Source of the DNA: Micromonospora andamanensis | GTDB taxonomy: Bacteria; Actinomycetota; Actinomycetes; Mycobacteriales; Micromonosporaceae | Length of the DNA: 64,000 bases | Direction: 5' to 3' | NCBI RefSeq assembly: GCF_016863495.1 | Contig: NZ_BOOZ01000007.1 | Location: 1 to 64,000, forward strand | Shown here: in pieces, positions 31,771-41,042 of the stretch | Layout: each line of letters starts with the position of its first letter | Position numbering within the stretch: the stretch's first letter is position 1 | Notes under the pieces: generated by a model | What the model was told of the DNA's origin: nothing | Database searches by the model: none | What the model saw: the letters and a program-made list of their open reading frames with translations, nothing else | Program-made: the position numbers and the translations under genes

Positions 31771-34149
31771 TCAGCGGCGGGCGGGTCGGCGGCCGGGTGG
31801 CGACTGTGGCTCGGGACCGAAGTCGGGTAGCGCCGGCATGGGCCGGGTCACCGACTGGCCGCTGGCCACCCGCAGCCGCTCACCGTGGTGCCACAGCTCG
31901 ACCGCGGCGTCGTCGGCGGCGTCCGGCAGCTCGTAGCGGGCCTCGTCGGCGGTGAGCGTGACGTGCAGCCGGTGGCCGTGCCAGAGCAGGCTGAACGCGA
32001 GGCGGTCGATCCGGTCGGGCAGCCGTGGGTCGAACGACAACAGCTCCCGGTCGTCACGCAGACCGCCGAAGCCCTGCACCAGCGCCAGCCATGCCCCGCC
32101 CAGCGAGGCCAGGTGCAGCCCGTCGCCCGTCTTGTCGCCGAGATCCTCAAGATCCTGGAGCACCGACTCGGCGAACAGGTCGTACGCCAGGTCGAGGTGG
32201 CCCAGCTCGGCGGCGAGCACCCCCTGCGGGGCGGCGGACAGCGACGAGTCCCGGACCGTCCGTGCCTCGTAGTAGGCGAAGTTGGCGGCCTTCTCCTCGG
32301 CGGTGAACTCCCCCGGGCAGCGCAGCATCGCCAGCACCAGGTCGGCCTGCTTCACCACCTGGTGCCGGTACAGCTCCAGGTAGGGAAAGTGCAGCAGCAG
32401 CGGATAGTCGTCGTCGCCGGTGTCGGCGAAGTTCCACTCCGGCCGGTCGGTGAACCCGGCGGCCTGCTGGTGCACCCCGCGCTTCGGGTCGTACGGCACG
32501 GTCATCGCCTCGGCCGCGGCCCGCCAACCGGCCACCTCGGCCGGCTCCACGCCCAACCGGTCGGCCGCCTCCGGGTGCCGCTCGACGGCGTCGGCCGCGC
32601 CGCGCAGGTTCCGCCGGGCCATCAGGTTGGTGAACAGGTTGTCGTCGACGAGCGCGGCGTACTCGTCCGGGCCGGTCACCCCGACGATGTGGAAGCTGCC
32701 GTCGTCGGTGAAGTGCCCGAAGCCGTGCCACAACCGGGCGGTGGCCACCATCAGCTCCAGTCCGGGGCCGGCCAGGAAGTCCTCGTCGCCGGTGGCCGCG
32801 ACGTAGCGCAGCACCGCGTCGGCGATGTCGGCGTTGACGTGCAGCCCGGCGGTGCCGGCCGGCCAGTACCCGGAACACTCCTCGCCGCCGATGGTCCGCC
32901 AGGGAAAGGTGGCGCCGGTGAGCCGCAGCTCCGCCGCGCGGTCGTACGCCTGGGACAGGTGGGCGTGCCGCCAACGCAGCGCCGATCGGGCCACCGCCGG
33001 CGCGATGTAGGTGAGCACCGGCAGCACGTAACCTTCGGTGTCCCAGAGCACGTGCCCGTCGTAGCCGTTGCCGGTGAGCCCCTTCGCAGGGATGGTCCGG
33101 TCGCCGTCCGAGCGGCCCGCCTGGATCAGGTGGAACATCGCGAACCGGATCGCCTGCTGCAATTCCTCGTCACCGTCGAGCAGCACGTCAGCGGTACGCC
33201 AGGCGCTGTCCAGGGCGGCCCGCTGCTCGGCCAGCAGCGCACCGAAGCCGTCCGTACGCGCGGCGTCCGCCTCGGCCGTCACCTGGGCGGCCAGCTCCTC
33301 GACCGAGGAGTCGGCGCCGGGTGCCCACTCGTACGCCGCGAACTTGGTCAGCCGTACCCGCTCGCCGGGTCGCAGCGTCCCGGTGAGGGTGAGCCGGATC
33401 CGGTCCGCGGTGGCGTCGGTGCCTGTGGTGATCTGCTCCGGCACCACCGGCAGGTGCGCGACCGCGACGGCGACCCGCTGCGCGCTGCGCTCGGTGCGGT
33501 GCACCAGCAGCGCGTCGGCACCGTCGACCCGGTGCAGCTCGCCGGACAGCGGTTCCTGGATAAGCGAGGCGGCCCGAGGGTCGTCCTCGCGTTCCGGGAT
33601 GCGCTCGTTGGCCAGCAGGTCCGCGCAGATCCGGATCTCGACCGGCCCGTCCAGGGGCTCCACAGTCCAGTCGACCGCGGCGATCCGGCGACGGCACAGC
33701 GACACCAGTCGGGTGCTGCGTACCCGCACCCCGTCTCCGGCCGGCGAAATCCATTCGGTGTGCCGTTCGATCACCCCGGCCCGCAGGTCCAGCACCTGCT
33801 CATGGGCGAGCACCGTGCCGGTACGCAGGTCCAGCGGCTCTCCACCGACCCAGAGCCGGACGAGGGTGGCGTTCGGCGGGCTGATGACCGTGTCGCTGAG
33901 CTGCGGGAAGGCGTAGCCGTCCTCGGGGTAGCTCAACTCACGGCGTTCGTGCAGCCCGTTCAGGTAGCTGCCGGGCATGTCGACGGGCCCGCCCTCGTCG
34001 AGGGTGCCGCGCCAGCCCAGCCATCCGTTGCTCAACGCGAAGACCGACTCGGTCTCACCGAGCCGGTCCAGGTCGTCCCGGGTCCGCCGGATCCGCCACC
34101 GCTCGTCAGGCTGCGGCTCGTCCGGCTGCTGGTCGGGGGTGGGGTGCAC
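31771..34149 (-). CDS. Glycoside hydrolase family 65 enzyme (disaccharide phosphorylase type)
   Basis: The 792-residue protein has the GH65 layout: an N-terminal beta-sandwich domain (FALSNGWLGWRGTLDEG near residue 37), a linker, an (alpha/alpha)6 barrel and a small C-terminal beta domain. The barrel shows GYDGHVLWDTEGYVLPVLTY near residue 365 and GVTGPDEYAALVDDNLFTN near residue 490, whose Glu matches the general acid. KQADLVLAM near residue 605 matches the phosphate-binding side in phosphorylases. It may split maltose, trehalose, kojibiose or nigerose with phosphate; which one cannot be decided. It is monocistronic, with a possible metabolic link to the alpha-glucoside uptake operon at 46505-51525. 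Confidence 0.87.
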   Translation of the reverse strand: MHPTPDQQPDEPQPDERWRIRRTRDDLDRLGETESVFALSNGWLGWRGTLDEGGPVDMPGSYLNGLHERRELSYPEDGYAFPQLSDTVISPPNATLVRLWVGGEPLDLRTGTVLAHEQVLDLRAGVIERHTEWISPAGDGVRVRSTRLVSLCRRRIAAVDWTVEPLDGPVEIRICADLLANERIPEREDDPRAASLIQEPLSGELHRVDGADALLVHRTERSAQRVAVAVAHLPVVPEQITTGTDATADRIRLTLTGTLRPGERVRLTKFAAYEWAPGADSSVEELAAQVTAEADAARTDGFGALLAEQRAALDSAWRTADVLLDGDEELQQAIRFAMFHLIQAGRSDGDRTIPAKGLTGNGYDGHVLWDTEGYVLPVLTYIAPAVARSALRWRHAHLSQAYDRAAELRLTGATFPWRTIGGEECSGYWPAGTAGLHVNADIADAVLRYVAATGDEDFLAGPGLELMVATARLWHGFGHFTDDGSFHIVGVTGPDEYAALVDDNLFTNLMARRNLRGAADAVERHPEAADRLGVEPAEVAGWRAAAEAMTVPYDPKRGVHQQAAGFTDRPEWNFADTGDDDYPLLLHFPYLELYRHQVVKQADLVLAMLRCPGEFTAEEKAANFAYYEARTVRDSSLSAAPQGVLAAELGHLDLAYDLFAESVLQDLEDLGDKTGDGLHLASLGGAWLALVQGFGGLRDDRELLSFDPRLPDRIDRLAFSLLWHGHRLHVTLTADEARYELPDAADDAAVELWHHGERLRVASGQSVTRPMPALPDFGPEPQSPPGRRPARR

Positions 34150-34196
34150 GGTGCCTCCAGGACTGTTCGACGGTCCTGACAGTTCCCCGCCGGTCG

Positions 34197-34235
34197 GTTC
34201 ACCACACCAGCAGCGTCGTTCACCACACCAGCAGC
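34197..34235. repeat. Tandem duplication at the prepilin peptidase stop codon
   Basis: GTTCACCACACCAGCAGC occurs at 34197-34214 and again at 34218-34235 (period 21). It duplicates the last codons and the stop of the prepilin peptidase gene, so the second copy is non-coding. Probably a slippage product of seven codons' length. Confidence 0.7.
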
Positions 34236-35020
34236 AACGCGCCGAGCGTGCCGAGCACCAGGTACGGCCCGAACGGCAGGTGGCTCGACAAGCGGGCCCG
34301 GCGGCTGACCAGCAGGGCCAGGGCGACCACCCCGGACAGGGTCAGCGCGAGCAGCAGCCCGAGCACCGGCACGCTCCAGCCGTACCAGCCCAGCAGTGCT
34401 CCCGCGCTCAACGCCAGCTTGGCGTCGCCGATGCCGAAGCCCCGCGTACCGAGGAGCACTGTGGTGGCGGCGAAGAAGAGCGCCAGCCCGAGCCCGGCAC
34501 CGATGGCGCGCAGCCAGGGTGCCGCGCCGGCACCTGTCACCGCAGCCAGGCCGAGCAGCAGCCAGGTGCCGGCGGCGGCCGGCAGGGTCAGCCGGTCCGG
34601 CAACCGGTGCACGGCGACGTCGATGAAGAGCAACGGCAGTGCGAAGGCCAGCCACCACGCGGCGGTGACCAGCTCGACGGCGGGTGGGCGGGACAGCAGC
34701 AGCGCGGCCAGGGCGGCCAGGGCGGCCAGTTCGACGCTGGCCGGCGGGGCACCGACCCGGGCGCCGCAGCCGCCACACCGGGCGGTCGGTCCGAGCGCCG
34801 GCCAGGGGCGGTGCGGGCCGACAGACGCGCCGCAGGCGTCGCAGCCGGTCCGGCGGGCGGTTCCCGGGGGTACGGCATGCCGGGCGACCGCGTACCGCAG
34901 CAGCGGGGTGATGGGCAGCACGGCGGAGGCGCGCGGCCACGACCGGGTGATGTTCCCCGACGGTGAGGCGTCCGACGCTCCGGTTCGCTCCGGCGGTGCC
35001 GGCGCGGGCTGCCGGGTCAC
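34220..35020 (-). CDS. Prepilin peptidase (A24 family)
   Basis: The 266-residue membrane protein has about seven hydrophobic segments, an N-terminal pair of CxxC motifs (CDACGA and CGGCGA, near residues 60 and 82), and the two active-site aspartates of A24 aspartic peptidases in LLFIDVAVHRLPD (near residue 133) and GFGIGDAKLAL (near residue 196). It should cut the leader of Tad/Flp-type pilins and possibly methylate the new N-terminus. GTG 35020 is preferred because GAAGGGG precedes it by about eight bases. It faces away from the Tad operon that starts at 35606, with a shared 585-base promoter region. The 3' end is duplicated. Confidence 0.86.
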   Translation of the reverse strand: MTRQPAPAPPERTGASDASPSGNITRSWPRASAVLPITPLLRYAVARHAVPPGTARRTGCDACGASVGPHRPWPALGPTARCGGCGARVGAPPASVELAALAALAALLLSRPPAVELVTAAWWLAFALPLLFIDVAVHRLPDRLTLPAAAGTWLLLGLAAVTGAGAAPWLRAIGAGLGLALFFAATTVLLGTRGFGIGDAKLALSAGALLGWYGWSVPVLGLLLALTLSGVVALALLVSRRARLSSHLPFGPYLVLGTLGALLLVW

Positions 35021-35605
35021 GCCGACCACCCCTTCACGGAGGGTAGTGTGTCCGGTCGGTTCGGGTGGCGGTCCGAACGTCCGGCGCAGGTTGTCGTACC
35101 GCCGTTCGATAGTCGGCCAGAATGCCCGGGACGGCCAGATGGAATTCCCATCAACCGCAATTGACGACCAATTGGCGCGGTTTCTGCCAGGGACGGATCG
35201 GACCGATTACCATTTCCCGCCACATTGCGACCCGCCGGTTCCGGGCCCCCATCAATCCAGGATCGCCCGCTCCGCCGCCCGCTGCCGGCCGCCGCGCACC
35301 CCGAGCCGATCATCGTCGGCAACCTACCGGTAACCATGCCGCACCACCACCATTCATAACTCAGAGTGTTCGCATGAATTGCCTCTGTTGCATCGGCCGG
35401 CGTCAGCCTATGCTCGCCCCTTGGATGTGACGCAACCCACGTCCACCACCGACGAGCAGCCAGGCCAGTGCATCAATAGGAGATCCGTAACCGTAAATGC
35501 GGCTGCGCGCGGAAACAGGGCCGGAGAGATCCGTCCGGTCGCGCCGCCGCACGCCCGGAGACGCTGGCGATGGCGTCCGCCGGTCGGCACCGAGGAGGGC
35601 ACGAG
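35021..35605. other. Long divergent control region of the Tad pilus locus
   Basis: No gene can be supported in these 585 bases. The part from about 35140 to 35380 is AT-richer than its surroundings. A TATGCT element (about 35407-35413) and the segment up to 35605 could be the promoter and a leader of about 190 bases for the plus-strand operon. No known riboswitch consensus was recognised. Confidence 0.4.
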
Positions 35606-36175
35606 GTGCAAGTACGGCAGCTGAGCCGCTGGACGGCCGGCCTGGTCGCGGTGGCCACGGTCGGCGCGAGCACCGCCTGCGGCGGCACCCAGGAAGCGTC
35701 GACCACCGCAGCGCCCGAACGGAACAGACCTGCCGGCACCGAGCGGGCCGCCGAGGAGGCGGCAGCGGAGAAGGCGGCACTGGCGGCCTACTCCGGCTAC
35801 CTCAAGGCGTCCCGGGCGGCGAGCCGGCGCAGCGACCCGCAGGAGCCGGAGCTGACCCGGTTCCTCGCCGATCCGCTGCTGACCCGGGTCCGGTTCAGCC
35901 TGCGGCAGGCCCGCCAGAACGGCGCGGTGAGCGCCGGCACGCTGCGCTCCGAAGGTCCCGCGGTCATCTCGATGGACCTGGACGCCAGCCCACCCACCGT
36001 GGAGATCCAGGACTGCGTCGACGCCAGTGACTACCGGCTGGTCTACCTCGCCGACGACAAGGTCGTACCGGGTACCCGTGGCTCCCGCCACCTGGCCACC
36101 GCCACGGCGGCCCGCTATCCCGACGGTCGCTGGCGGATCAGCACCGGCGCGGCCCACCAGGACCAGCCGTGCTGA
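35606..36175 (+). CDS. Lipoprotein of the Tad locus
   Basis: The 189-residue protein starts with a lipoprotein signal (RWTAGLVAVATVGASTACGG, lipobox with Cys near residue 26), then an Ala/Glu-rich linker and an exported domain with VISMDLDASPPTVEIQDCVD and YPDGRWRISTG, a cystatin/NTF2-like layout. GTG 35606 has GGAGGG about nine bases upstream. It is the first gene of the pilus operon and overlaps the next secreted protein. It may be a cell-surface accessory of pilus assembly; the precise role is unknown. Confidence 0.8.
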   Translation: MQVRQLSRWTAGLVAVATVGASTACGGTQEASTTAAPERNRPAGTERAAEEAAAEKAALAAYSGYLKASRAASRRSDPQEPELTRFLADPLLTRVRFSLRQARQNGAVSAGTLRSEGPAVISMDLDASPPTVEIQDCVDASDYRLVYLADDKVVPGTRGSRHLATATAARYPDGRWRISTGAAHQDQPC

Positions 36176-37095
36176 CCGGGCGGGCCGCCGTCCGGCGGGC
36201 GCTGCTCGGCGGCGCTTTGGCGGTGCTGCTGGCCACCGGCGGCGTGGTTCCGGCAAGCGCCGCCGATCCCGGAGCCGAGTGTCCGCCGGCCCAGCCGAAC
36301 TGCAACGTCTGGGACGACGACTCGGGCACCCCCGGTGGCGGCGGTAACGGCGGTGACAACGGCAGCGGCGGTGACAACGGCGGCGGGGGCGGCGGAGGCG
36401 TCTGCCAGTGGGAGGGCCGCACCATCCCCTGCTACGACGACGTGCTCGGCTGGTTCAACAGCGGTGACGGCTGCTACTACAAGCTTGCCGAGCCGCAGCC
36501 GGAAGCGCCAGAGGGTCAGCAGTGGTACGTACGCACCTGCTACGGCGGGGCGGTGGGCGACCAGCGGACGGTGCTGCTGGACGCGCCGCCGCAGGGCTTC
36601 GGCGCGCCGCCGGACCCGGAGGAACTGGCCCGTCGGGCGTTCGCCTCGATCACCCTGCTCGCGCCCCGCGCGGCTGTCGCGCCGCGCAAGTCCGTCGGCC
36701 CCGGGCTTGTCGGTCTGCCGGTCTGGATGTGGGCTGAACGGGGTGCCAACCAGTTCGGTCCGTTGCGCGCCTCCGCCACGGATCGCGGCCTCACCGTGAC
36801 CATCCGGGCCAGGGTCAACCGGGTCGTCTGGGACATGGGCAACGGCGACACGGTCACCTGCACCGGCCCCGGCACCCGGTACCGCGCCCGAGGCCAGTAC
36901 GCCGGGCAGCCCTCTCCCGACTGCGGCTACCACAGCGGCTACGCCGAGGCCGACACGTACACCGTCCGGGCGACCACGCACTGGTCGGTGCGGTGGACCA
37001 GCAACGGCGGTGACAGCGGAAGCATCGGCGGTGTCACCCGCACGACGGGTCCGGTCGATATCGAGATCAATGAGCTTCAGGTGGTGGCGCGGTGA
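36169..37095 (+). CDS. Secreted protein with Gly/Asn-rich linker
   Basis: The 308-residue protein has a Sec signal peptide (LLGGALAVLLATGGVVPASAA, cut near residue 32; first part given), a Gly/Asn/Asp-rich linker (about 50-78) and a domain with several Cys residues (CQWEGRTIPCYDDVLGWF, CYYKL, RTCYGG). Later segments ITIRARVNRVVWDMG-like and VTCTGPGT are beta-rich, as in PKD/Ig-type folds found in Tad-associated exported proteins. It begins inside the lipoprotein's stop region. It may sit on the cell surface or be secreted by the pilus; unproven. Confidence 0.76.
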   Translation: MLTGRAAVRRALLGGALAVLLATGGVVPASAADPGAECPPAQPNCNVWDDDSGTPGGGGNGGDNGSGGDNGGGGGGGVCQWEGRTIPCYDDVLGWFNSGDGCYYKLAEPQPEAPEGQQWYVRTCYGGAVGDQRTVLLDAPPQGFGAPPDPEELARRAFASITLLAPRAAVAPRKSVGPGLVGLPVWMWAERGANQFGPLRASATDRGLTVTIRARVNRVVWDMGNGDTVTCTGPGTRYRARGQYAGQPSPDCGYHSGYAEADTYTVRATTHWSVRWTSNGGDSGSIGGVTRTTGPVDIEINELQVVAR

Positions 37096-37144
37096 GTGAG
37101 CCCGTCCTGTGCGTACCGCAGTCGCGAACGGAAGGTTGGTACCA

Positions 37145-37807
37145 GTGAGCGTGGCGACCCGGAACGGAACCTCTCCCGTGGACGCGCCGGTCGCCCCTCC
37201 CCGGGTGGTCCGCCAACGCCGGGTCCGGCCCGGCCTGCTCGGCCTCGCCGTCCTGCTGATCGCCCTCGGCGGCCTGGGTTCGGCGTTCGCGGTGACCTCG
37301 GTCCGGGCGACCGGCAGCTACCTGGCGGTGGCCCGGGCGGTCGAGGTCGGCAGCGTGGTACGCGCCGACGATCTGGTGTCGGTGCAGGTGGCCGGCGGCC
37401 AGGGGCTCGAACCGGTGCCCGCCTCGCGGATCGCCGAGGTGATCGGGATGCGGGCCGCCGTCTCCCTGGCCCCGGGCTCCCTGCTGACGATGGCTCAGCT
37501 CACCGACGACCCGCTGCTCGGCCCCGGGCAGCAGCAGCTCGCCCTCGGGCTACGCGCGGCCCAGGTGCCCGCCCCGAAGCTGCGCCCCGGTGACCAGGTG
37601 CTGCTGGTCAGCACCCCGAGCAGCGACAGCGACGGAGGTTCTTCGTCAGGTGCCACCCGGTTCACCGCTACCGTCACCGACGCCGTCTCCACCGACGGTC
37701 GGGACGAGGTCGTGGTCTACCTGGCCCTCGCCGTCCGGGACGTGCCGGCCGTGGTGGCGTTGGCCGCCCAGGATCGGATCGCGGTCGTGCTGACCAAGGC
37801 GGCCTGA
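37145..37807 (+). CDS. SAF-domain protein (RcpC/CpaB-like)
   Basis: The 220-residue protein has one membrane anchor (LLGLAVLLIALGGLGSAFAV, about residues 27-46) followed by a SAF domain: YLAVARAVEVGSVVRADDLV and AVSLAPGSLLTMAQLTDD. A C-terminal beta domain contains LRPGDQVLLVST. SAF proteins of this kind (RcpC/CpaB) belong to Tad and type IV pilus assembly and may bind peptidoglycan or pilin. GTG 37145 is chosen over GTG 37109 because GAAGG lies nine bases upstream. The next gene begins two bases after the stop. Confidence 0.8.
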   Translation: MSVATRNGTSPVDAPVAPPRVVRQRRVRPGLLGLAVLLIALGGLGSAFAVTSVRATGSYLAVARAVEVGSVVRADDLVSVQVAGGQGLEPVPASRIAEVIGMRAAVSLAPGSLLTMAQLTDDPLLGPGQQQLALGLRAAQVPAPKLRPGDQVLLVSTPSSDSDGGSSSGATRFTATVTDAVSTDGRDEVVVYLALAVRDVPAVVALAAQDRIAVVLTKAA

Positions 37808-37809
37808 GC

Positions 37810-38610
37810 ATGGCGATCATCGCGCTGGTCTCGGCCAAGGGTTCGCCGGGGGTCACCACCACCGCGCTGGCCTGTGCGTTGAGCTGGCACCGGCGGCTGA
37901 TCCTCGCCGAGTGCGACCCGGCCGGCGGCTCCGTCCTCGCCGGATACCTCGGTGGCGCGCTCGACGGGCCGCGTGGCATCGGTGAGCTGGCCGTGGGCGA
38001 GTTGCGGGACGGCAGCCTGGAGAGCGCGTTCTGGTCGCAACTTGTCGACCTCGACGCGCCCCGCCGGGAACGACTCCTGCTGCCGGGCGTGGTCGACCCC
38101 GCGCAGGCCGGCAGCGTCACGCCGCTCTGGCAGCGCTTCGCCGACTTCTTCACCGCCCTGGAACGCGGCGACCCGCCGTACGACGTGATCGTCGACTGTG
38201 GACGGCTGCACGTCACCGGCCCGCCCTGGCCGCTGCTCCGCGCCGCGTCGGTGGTGCTCGTGGTGTCCAGGGCGCAGTTGCCCGACCTGTCCGGCACCCG
38301 GGCCATGCTCCAGGCCATCGAACGGGACTTCGCCGAGCACCGGGTGCCGTCGGGCACGCTGCGTCTGCTGCTTGTCGGCGGTGGCCACGGCAGGAGCGAG
38401 GTCAGCAAGGCCCTCCAGCTACCGGTCATCGGCAGGTTGCCGCACGACCCGCGTACCGCCGAGGTGTTGAGCCTGGGTGGCACCGTGCGGGCCAGCCGGC
38501 CACTGTTGCGCGCGGCCCGCGAGTTGGAGGTGCCGATCGGCGCGCTGCTGGAACGGCGACGCGCCCGGCTCGCGTGGCCCGTCTCCCAGGGGGTGCCGGA
38601 TGCGATTTGA
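37810..38610 (+). CDS. ParA/MinD-like ATPase, TadZ/CpaE type
   Basis: The 266-residue protein resembles the MinD/ParA superfamily, with the N-terminal IIALVSAKGSPGVTTTALA in place of the canonical deviant Walker A (KGGxGKT). Here it reads KGSPGVTT, so the Lys of GKT is replaced by Val; ATP binding may be weak. VIVDCGRL near residue 128 matches Walker B, and SVVLVVSRAQLPDL matches the following strand. In Tad systems TadZ places the secretion machine at a cell site. It overlaps tadA by 11 bases. Confidence 0.82.
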   Translation: MAIIALVSAKGSPGVTTTALACALSWHRRLILAECDPAGGSVLAGYLGGALDGPRGIGELAVGELRDGSLESAFWSQLVDLDAPRRERLLLPGVVDPAQAGSVTPLWQRFADFFTALERGDPPYDVIVDCGRLHVTGPPWPLLRAASVVLVVSRAQLPDLSGTRAMLQAIERDFAEHRVPSGTLRLLLVGGGHGRSEVSKALQLPVIGRLPHDPRTAEVLSLGGTVRASRPLLRAARELEVPIGALLERRRARLAWPVSQGVPDAI

Positions 38611-40135
38611 ACCTGTCTCGTCCGACCCGCGCCGGCAGCCACCGGGCGCCACCTCCACCGCGCCGCCGTTGCCGCCGGTCAACGGCTGGCACCACCAGCC
38701 GGCCGACGTGCCGGTACCCGTCGCGGTGCCGCCAGCGGCACAGCCGCCCCGGCCTCGGGTCGACTTCCAGGTGGTACGCGAACTGCGCCGGCAGCTCAGC
38801 GAGCGGCTCACCCGGTGGCAGCGCGGCCGGGAGTTCAGCGTCGCCGAGGAGGACACCGAGCGGGCCCGGCTCGCCGTCGAGCTGGTCGCCGAGTACGCCG
38901 ACGCCGTGCGCCGCGCCGGCACGCCGATGGCCGCCGGCGAGGAGCGGCTGCTGCTCGACCAGGTGACCGCCGAGCTGGCCGGCCTCGGCCGACTCCAGAC
39001 CCTGCTCGTCGACGACACCATCGAGGAGGTGCACATCCTCGGCTGCGACCAGGTGCGCATCACCCGCCACGGTGGCGGGGTCGACTGGGCCGATCCCATC
39101 GCCGACAGCGACGACGAGCTGGTGGAGATCCTCCAGGCGGCGGCCCGCCGGGCCGGCGCGACGGAACGCTCCCTGTCCACCTCGAAACCCACACTGGACC
39201 TGCAACTGCCCGACGGCAGCCGACTCGCCGCGGTGTTCCTGGTCAGCCACCGCCCGTACGCGGTGATCCGCAAGCACAACACCCTCGACGTGACCCTCGA
39301 CGACCTGGCCGGTGGCCGGGGCGACCTGGACGAGATGATCGACCCGCTGCTGCGGGACTTCCTCCGGGCATCGATGCGGGCCGGGTTGAACATCATGGTC
39401 GCCGGGCTGGCCGGCGCCGGTAAGACGACCGTGATCCGGGCGATGATGAGCGAGATCCCGCCGGACGAGCCGTACGTGCTGCTGGAGGAGAGTCGGGAAC
39501 TGCTCCCGGCCCGCCGGGGCGAGCGGCACCGGGCGGTGATGAGCTTCGAGGCCCGGGAGGGGCACGGCGAACGCGGACCCGACGGTCGACCCGCCGGCGA
39601 GGTCAGCATCGCCGACCTCATCCCGGTCTCGTTGCGGATGGGCGTGCTGCGGATCATCGTCGGCGAGGTCCGCTCCCGGGAGATCGTGCCGATGCTCCAG
39701 GCGATGACCACCAGCCGAGGGTCGATGTGCACGATCCACGCCCGTACCCCGGCCGGGGTGAGCGAGCGGATCATCGAGTTGGCGCTGGCCCACGGCCGGG
39801 AGATGACAGTCGACCAGGCCCGTCGGATGGCCGGCAACGCACTCGACCTGATCGTCTACGTCACAGTCGACGACGAGACAGGCATCGGCGGGCGCAAGCA
39901 CCGCTTCGTCTCGCACGTCGAAGAGGTGCTGGGCGTCGGCGAGAGCAGCCGGATCACCACCACGCAGGTGTTCGGTCCCGGCCCCGACGGCCGGGCGGTC
40001 CCCCGGCACCTGCCGGAACGGGTCCGGGAGCAGCTGTTGCGGGTGGGCTACGACGCCCGGTTGCTGAGCCGCTGGATCGAGGCGGGGCAGGGTGCCTGGC
40101 GCCGGCCCCGGCAGACCCGACTCGGTCGGCGGTGA
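38600..40135 (+). CDS. tadA: TadA/CpaF secretion ATPase
   Basis: The 511-residue protein is a type II/IV secretion ATPase of the TadA/CpaF branch. A Pro-rich N-terminus (1-60) precedes a helical domain, then FLRASMRAGLNIMVAGLAG / AGKTT (Walker A near residue 272), the Asp box region LLEESREL, the Walker B RIIVGEVRSREI near residue 353 and the His box MTTSRGSMCTIHARTP near residue 375. It powers assembly of Flp-type pili in Tad systems as a hexamer at the cytoplasmic face. ATG 38600 lies in the 3' end of the TadZ gene. Confidence 0.92.
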   Translation: MRFEPVSSDPRRQPPGATSTAPPLPPVNGWHHQPADVPVPVAVPPAAQPPRPRVDFQVVRELRRQLSERLTRWQRGREFSVAEEDTERARLAVELVAEYADAVRRAGTPMAAGEERLLLDQVTAELAGLGRLQTLLVDDTIEEVHILGCDQVRITRHGGGVDWADPIADSDDELVEILQAAARRAGATERSLSTSKPTLDLQLPDGSRLAAVFLVSHRPYAVIRKHNTLDVTLDDLAGGRGDLDEMIDPLLRDFLRASMRAGLNIMVAGLAGAGKTTVIRAMMSEIPPDEPYVLLEESRELLPARRGERHRAVMSFEAREGHGERGPDGRPAGEVSIADLIPVSLRMGVLRIIVGEVRSREIVPMLQAMTTSRGSMCTIHARTPAGVSERIIELALAHGREMTVDQARRMAGNALDLIVYVTVDDETGIGGRKHRFVSHVEEVLGVGESSRITTTQVFGPGPDGRAVPRHLPERVREQLLRVGYDARLLSRWIEAGQGAWRRPRQTRLGRR

Positions 40136-40139
40136 GCCG

Positions 40140-41042
40140 GTGCGTACGAACATCGAGCTGATCGCCCTGGTCTCCGGCGCGGCCTGCGTGGCCGGCCTGG
40201 TGCTGGCGGTCGTCGCGCTCGTCGGCACCCGCCGCCCGCCCGGCCGGGCACCCGGGGCGGGCCCGGGTCTCGGGCGGCTCTGGCGTGGCTCCGGCAGCAC
40301 GGCCCGCGAGCAGCGGGCACACAAGTCACTGCTGGTGGGTGCGGTGGTCGCCGGTGCGCTGGCCTTCCTGCTGACCGGTCTGCCCGTGGTCGGCCTGCTG
40401 GTCGCGGTGGCGGTGCCGGGCACCCCGTGGCTGTTCTCGGTCGGCCGGGCCGAGCAGCGGGCCATCGCCCGGATCGAGGCGGTCGGCGAGTGGACCCGTC
40501 GGCTGAAGGACGTCTCCGCCACCGGGCAGGGGCTCCAGCAGGCGATCATCGGCACGGTCACCACCGCCCCGGAGGAGATCCAGGAGGAGGTACGCCTGCT
40601 CGCCGCCCGGCTCCAGGCCGGTTGGCTGGCCCGCTCCGCCCTGCTGGCCTTCGCCGACGATATCGGCGACCCGGTCTGCGACCAGGTGGTCGCGGCCCTG
40701 ATCCTGCACCTCACCGACCGGGGCGAGCGCCTCGGCGACGTGCTCGGCTCGATCGCCTCGGCCGCGGCGGCCGAGGTGGCGACCCGCCGGGAGATCGAGG
40801 CCAAGCGCACCCAGCCCCGCTTCGCGGTGCGCTTCCTCACCGGCATGACGCTTGCCACCATCGCGTACGGACTGCTCAACCGCGAATACGTGCAGCCGTA
40901 CGACACCCCGTTCGGGCAGGTGGTGATGGGGGTTCTCGGTGCCGCCTTCGTGGCGCTGCTGGCCTGGGTGCGGTCGATGAGCCAGCCGCCCCGACCGGCC
41001 CGGTTCCTGCCGGCCCCCGACCCGGGCGAGGTGGTGGCGTGA
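40140..41042 (+). CDS. tadB: TadB-like inner-membrane protein
   Basis: The 300-residue protein has two N-terminal helices, a cytoplasmic T2SSF domain (AIARIEAVGEWTRRLKDVSA, GLQQAIIGTVTTAPEEIQEE, LILHLTDRGERLGDVL) and two C-terminal helices (FLTGMTLATIAYGLL, VVMGVLGAAFVALLAWV). This is the organisation of TadB, the platform protein partnered with TadC. GTG 40140 begins four bases after the tadA stop. Overlap of four bases with tadC (GTGA). Confidence 0.88.
   Translation: MRTNIELIALVSGAACVAGLVLAVVALVGTRRPPGRAPGAGPGLGRLWRGSGSTAREQRAHKSLLVGAVVAGALAFLLTGLPVVGLLVAVAVPGTPWLFSVGRAEQRAIARIEAVGEWTRRLKDVSATGQGLQQAIIGTVTTAPEEIQEEVRLLAARLQAGWLARSALLAFADDIGDPVCDQVVAALILHLTDRGERLGDVLGSIASAAAAEVATRREIEAKRTQPRFAVRFLTGMTLATIAYGLLNREYVQPYDTPFGQVVMGVLGAAFVALLAWVRSMSQPPRPARFLPAPDPGEVVA

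Noticed and set aside
31885..34179. A plus-strand open frame of 764 codons opposite the GH65 gene
   Set aside because: The GH65 motifs on the minus strand are unambiguous; the antisense translation is low-complexity.
35392..35605. Cyclic-di-GMP or other riboswitch in the Tad leader
   Set aside because: The region has a GACGCAA string, but the other conserved elements of known riboswitch classes were not found.
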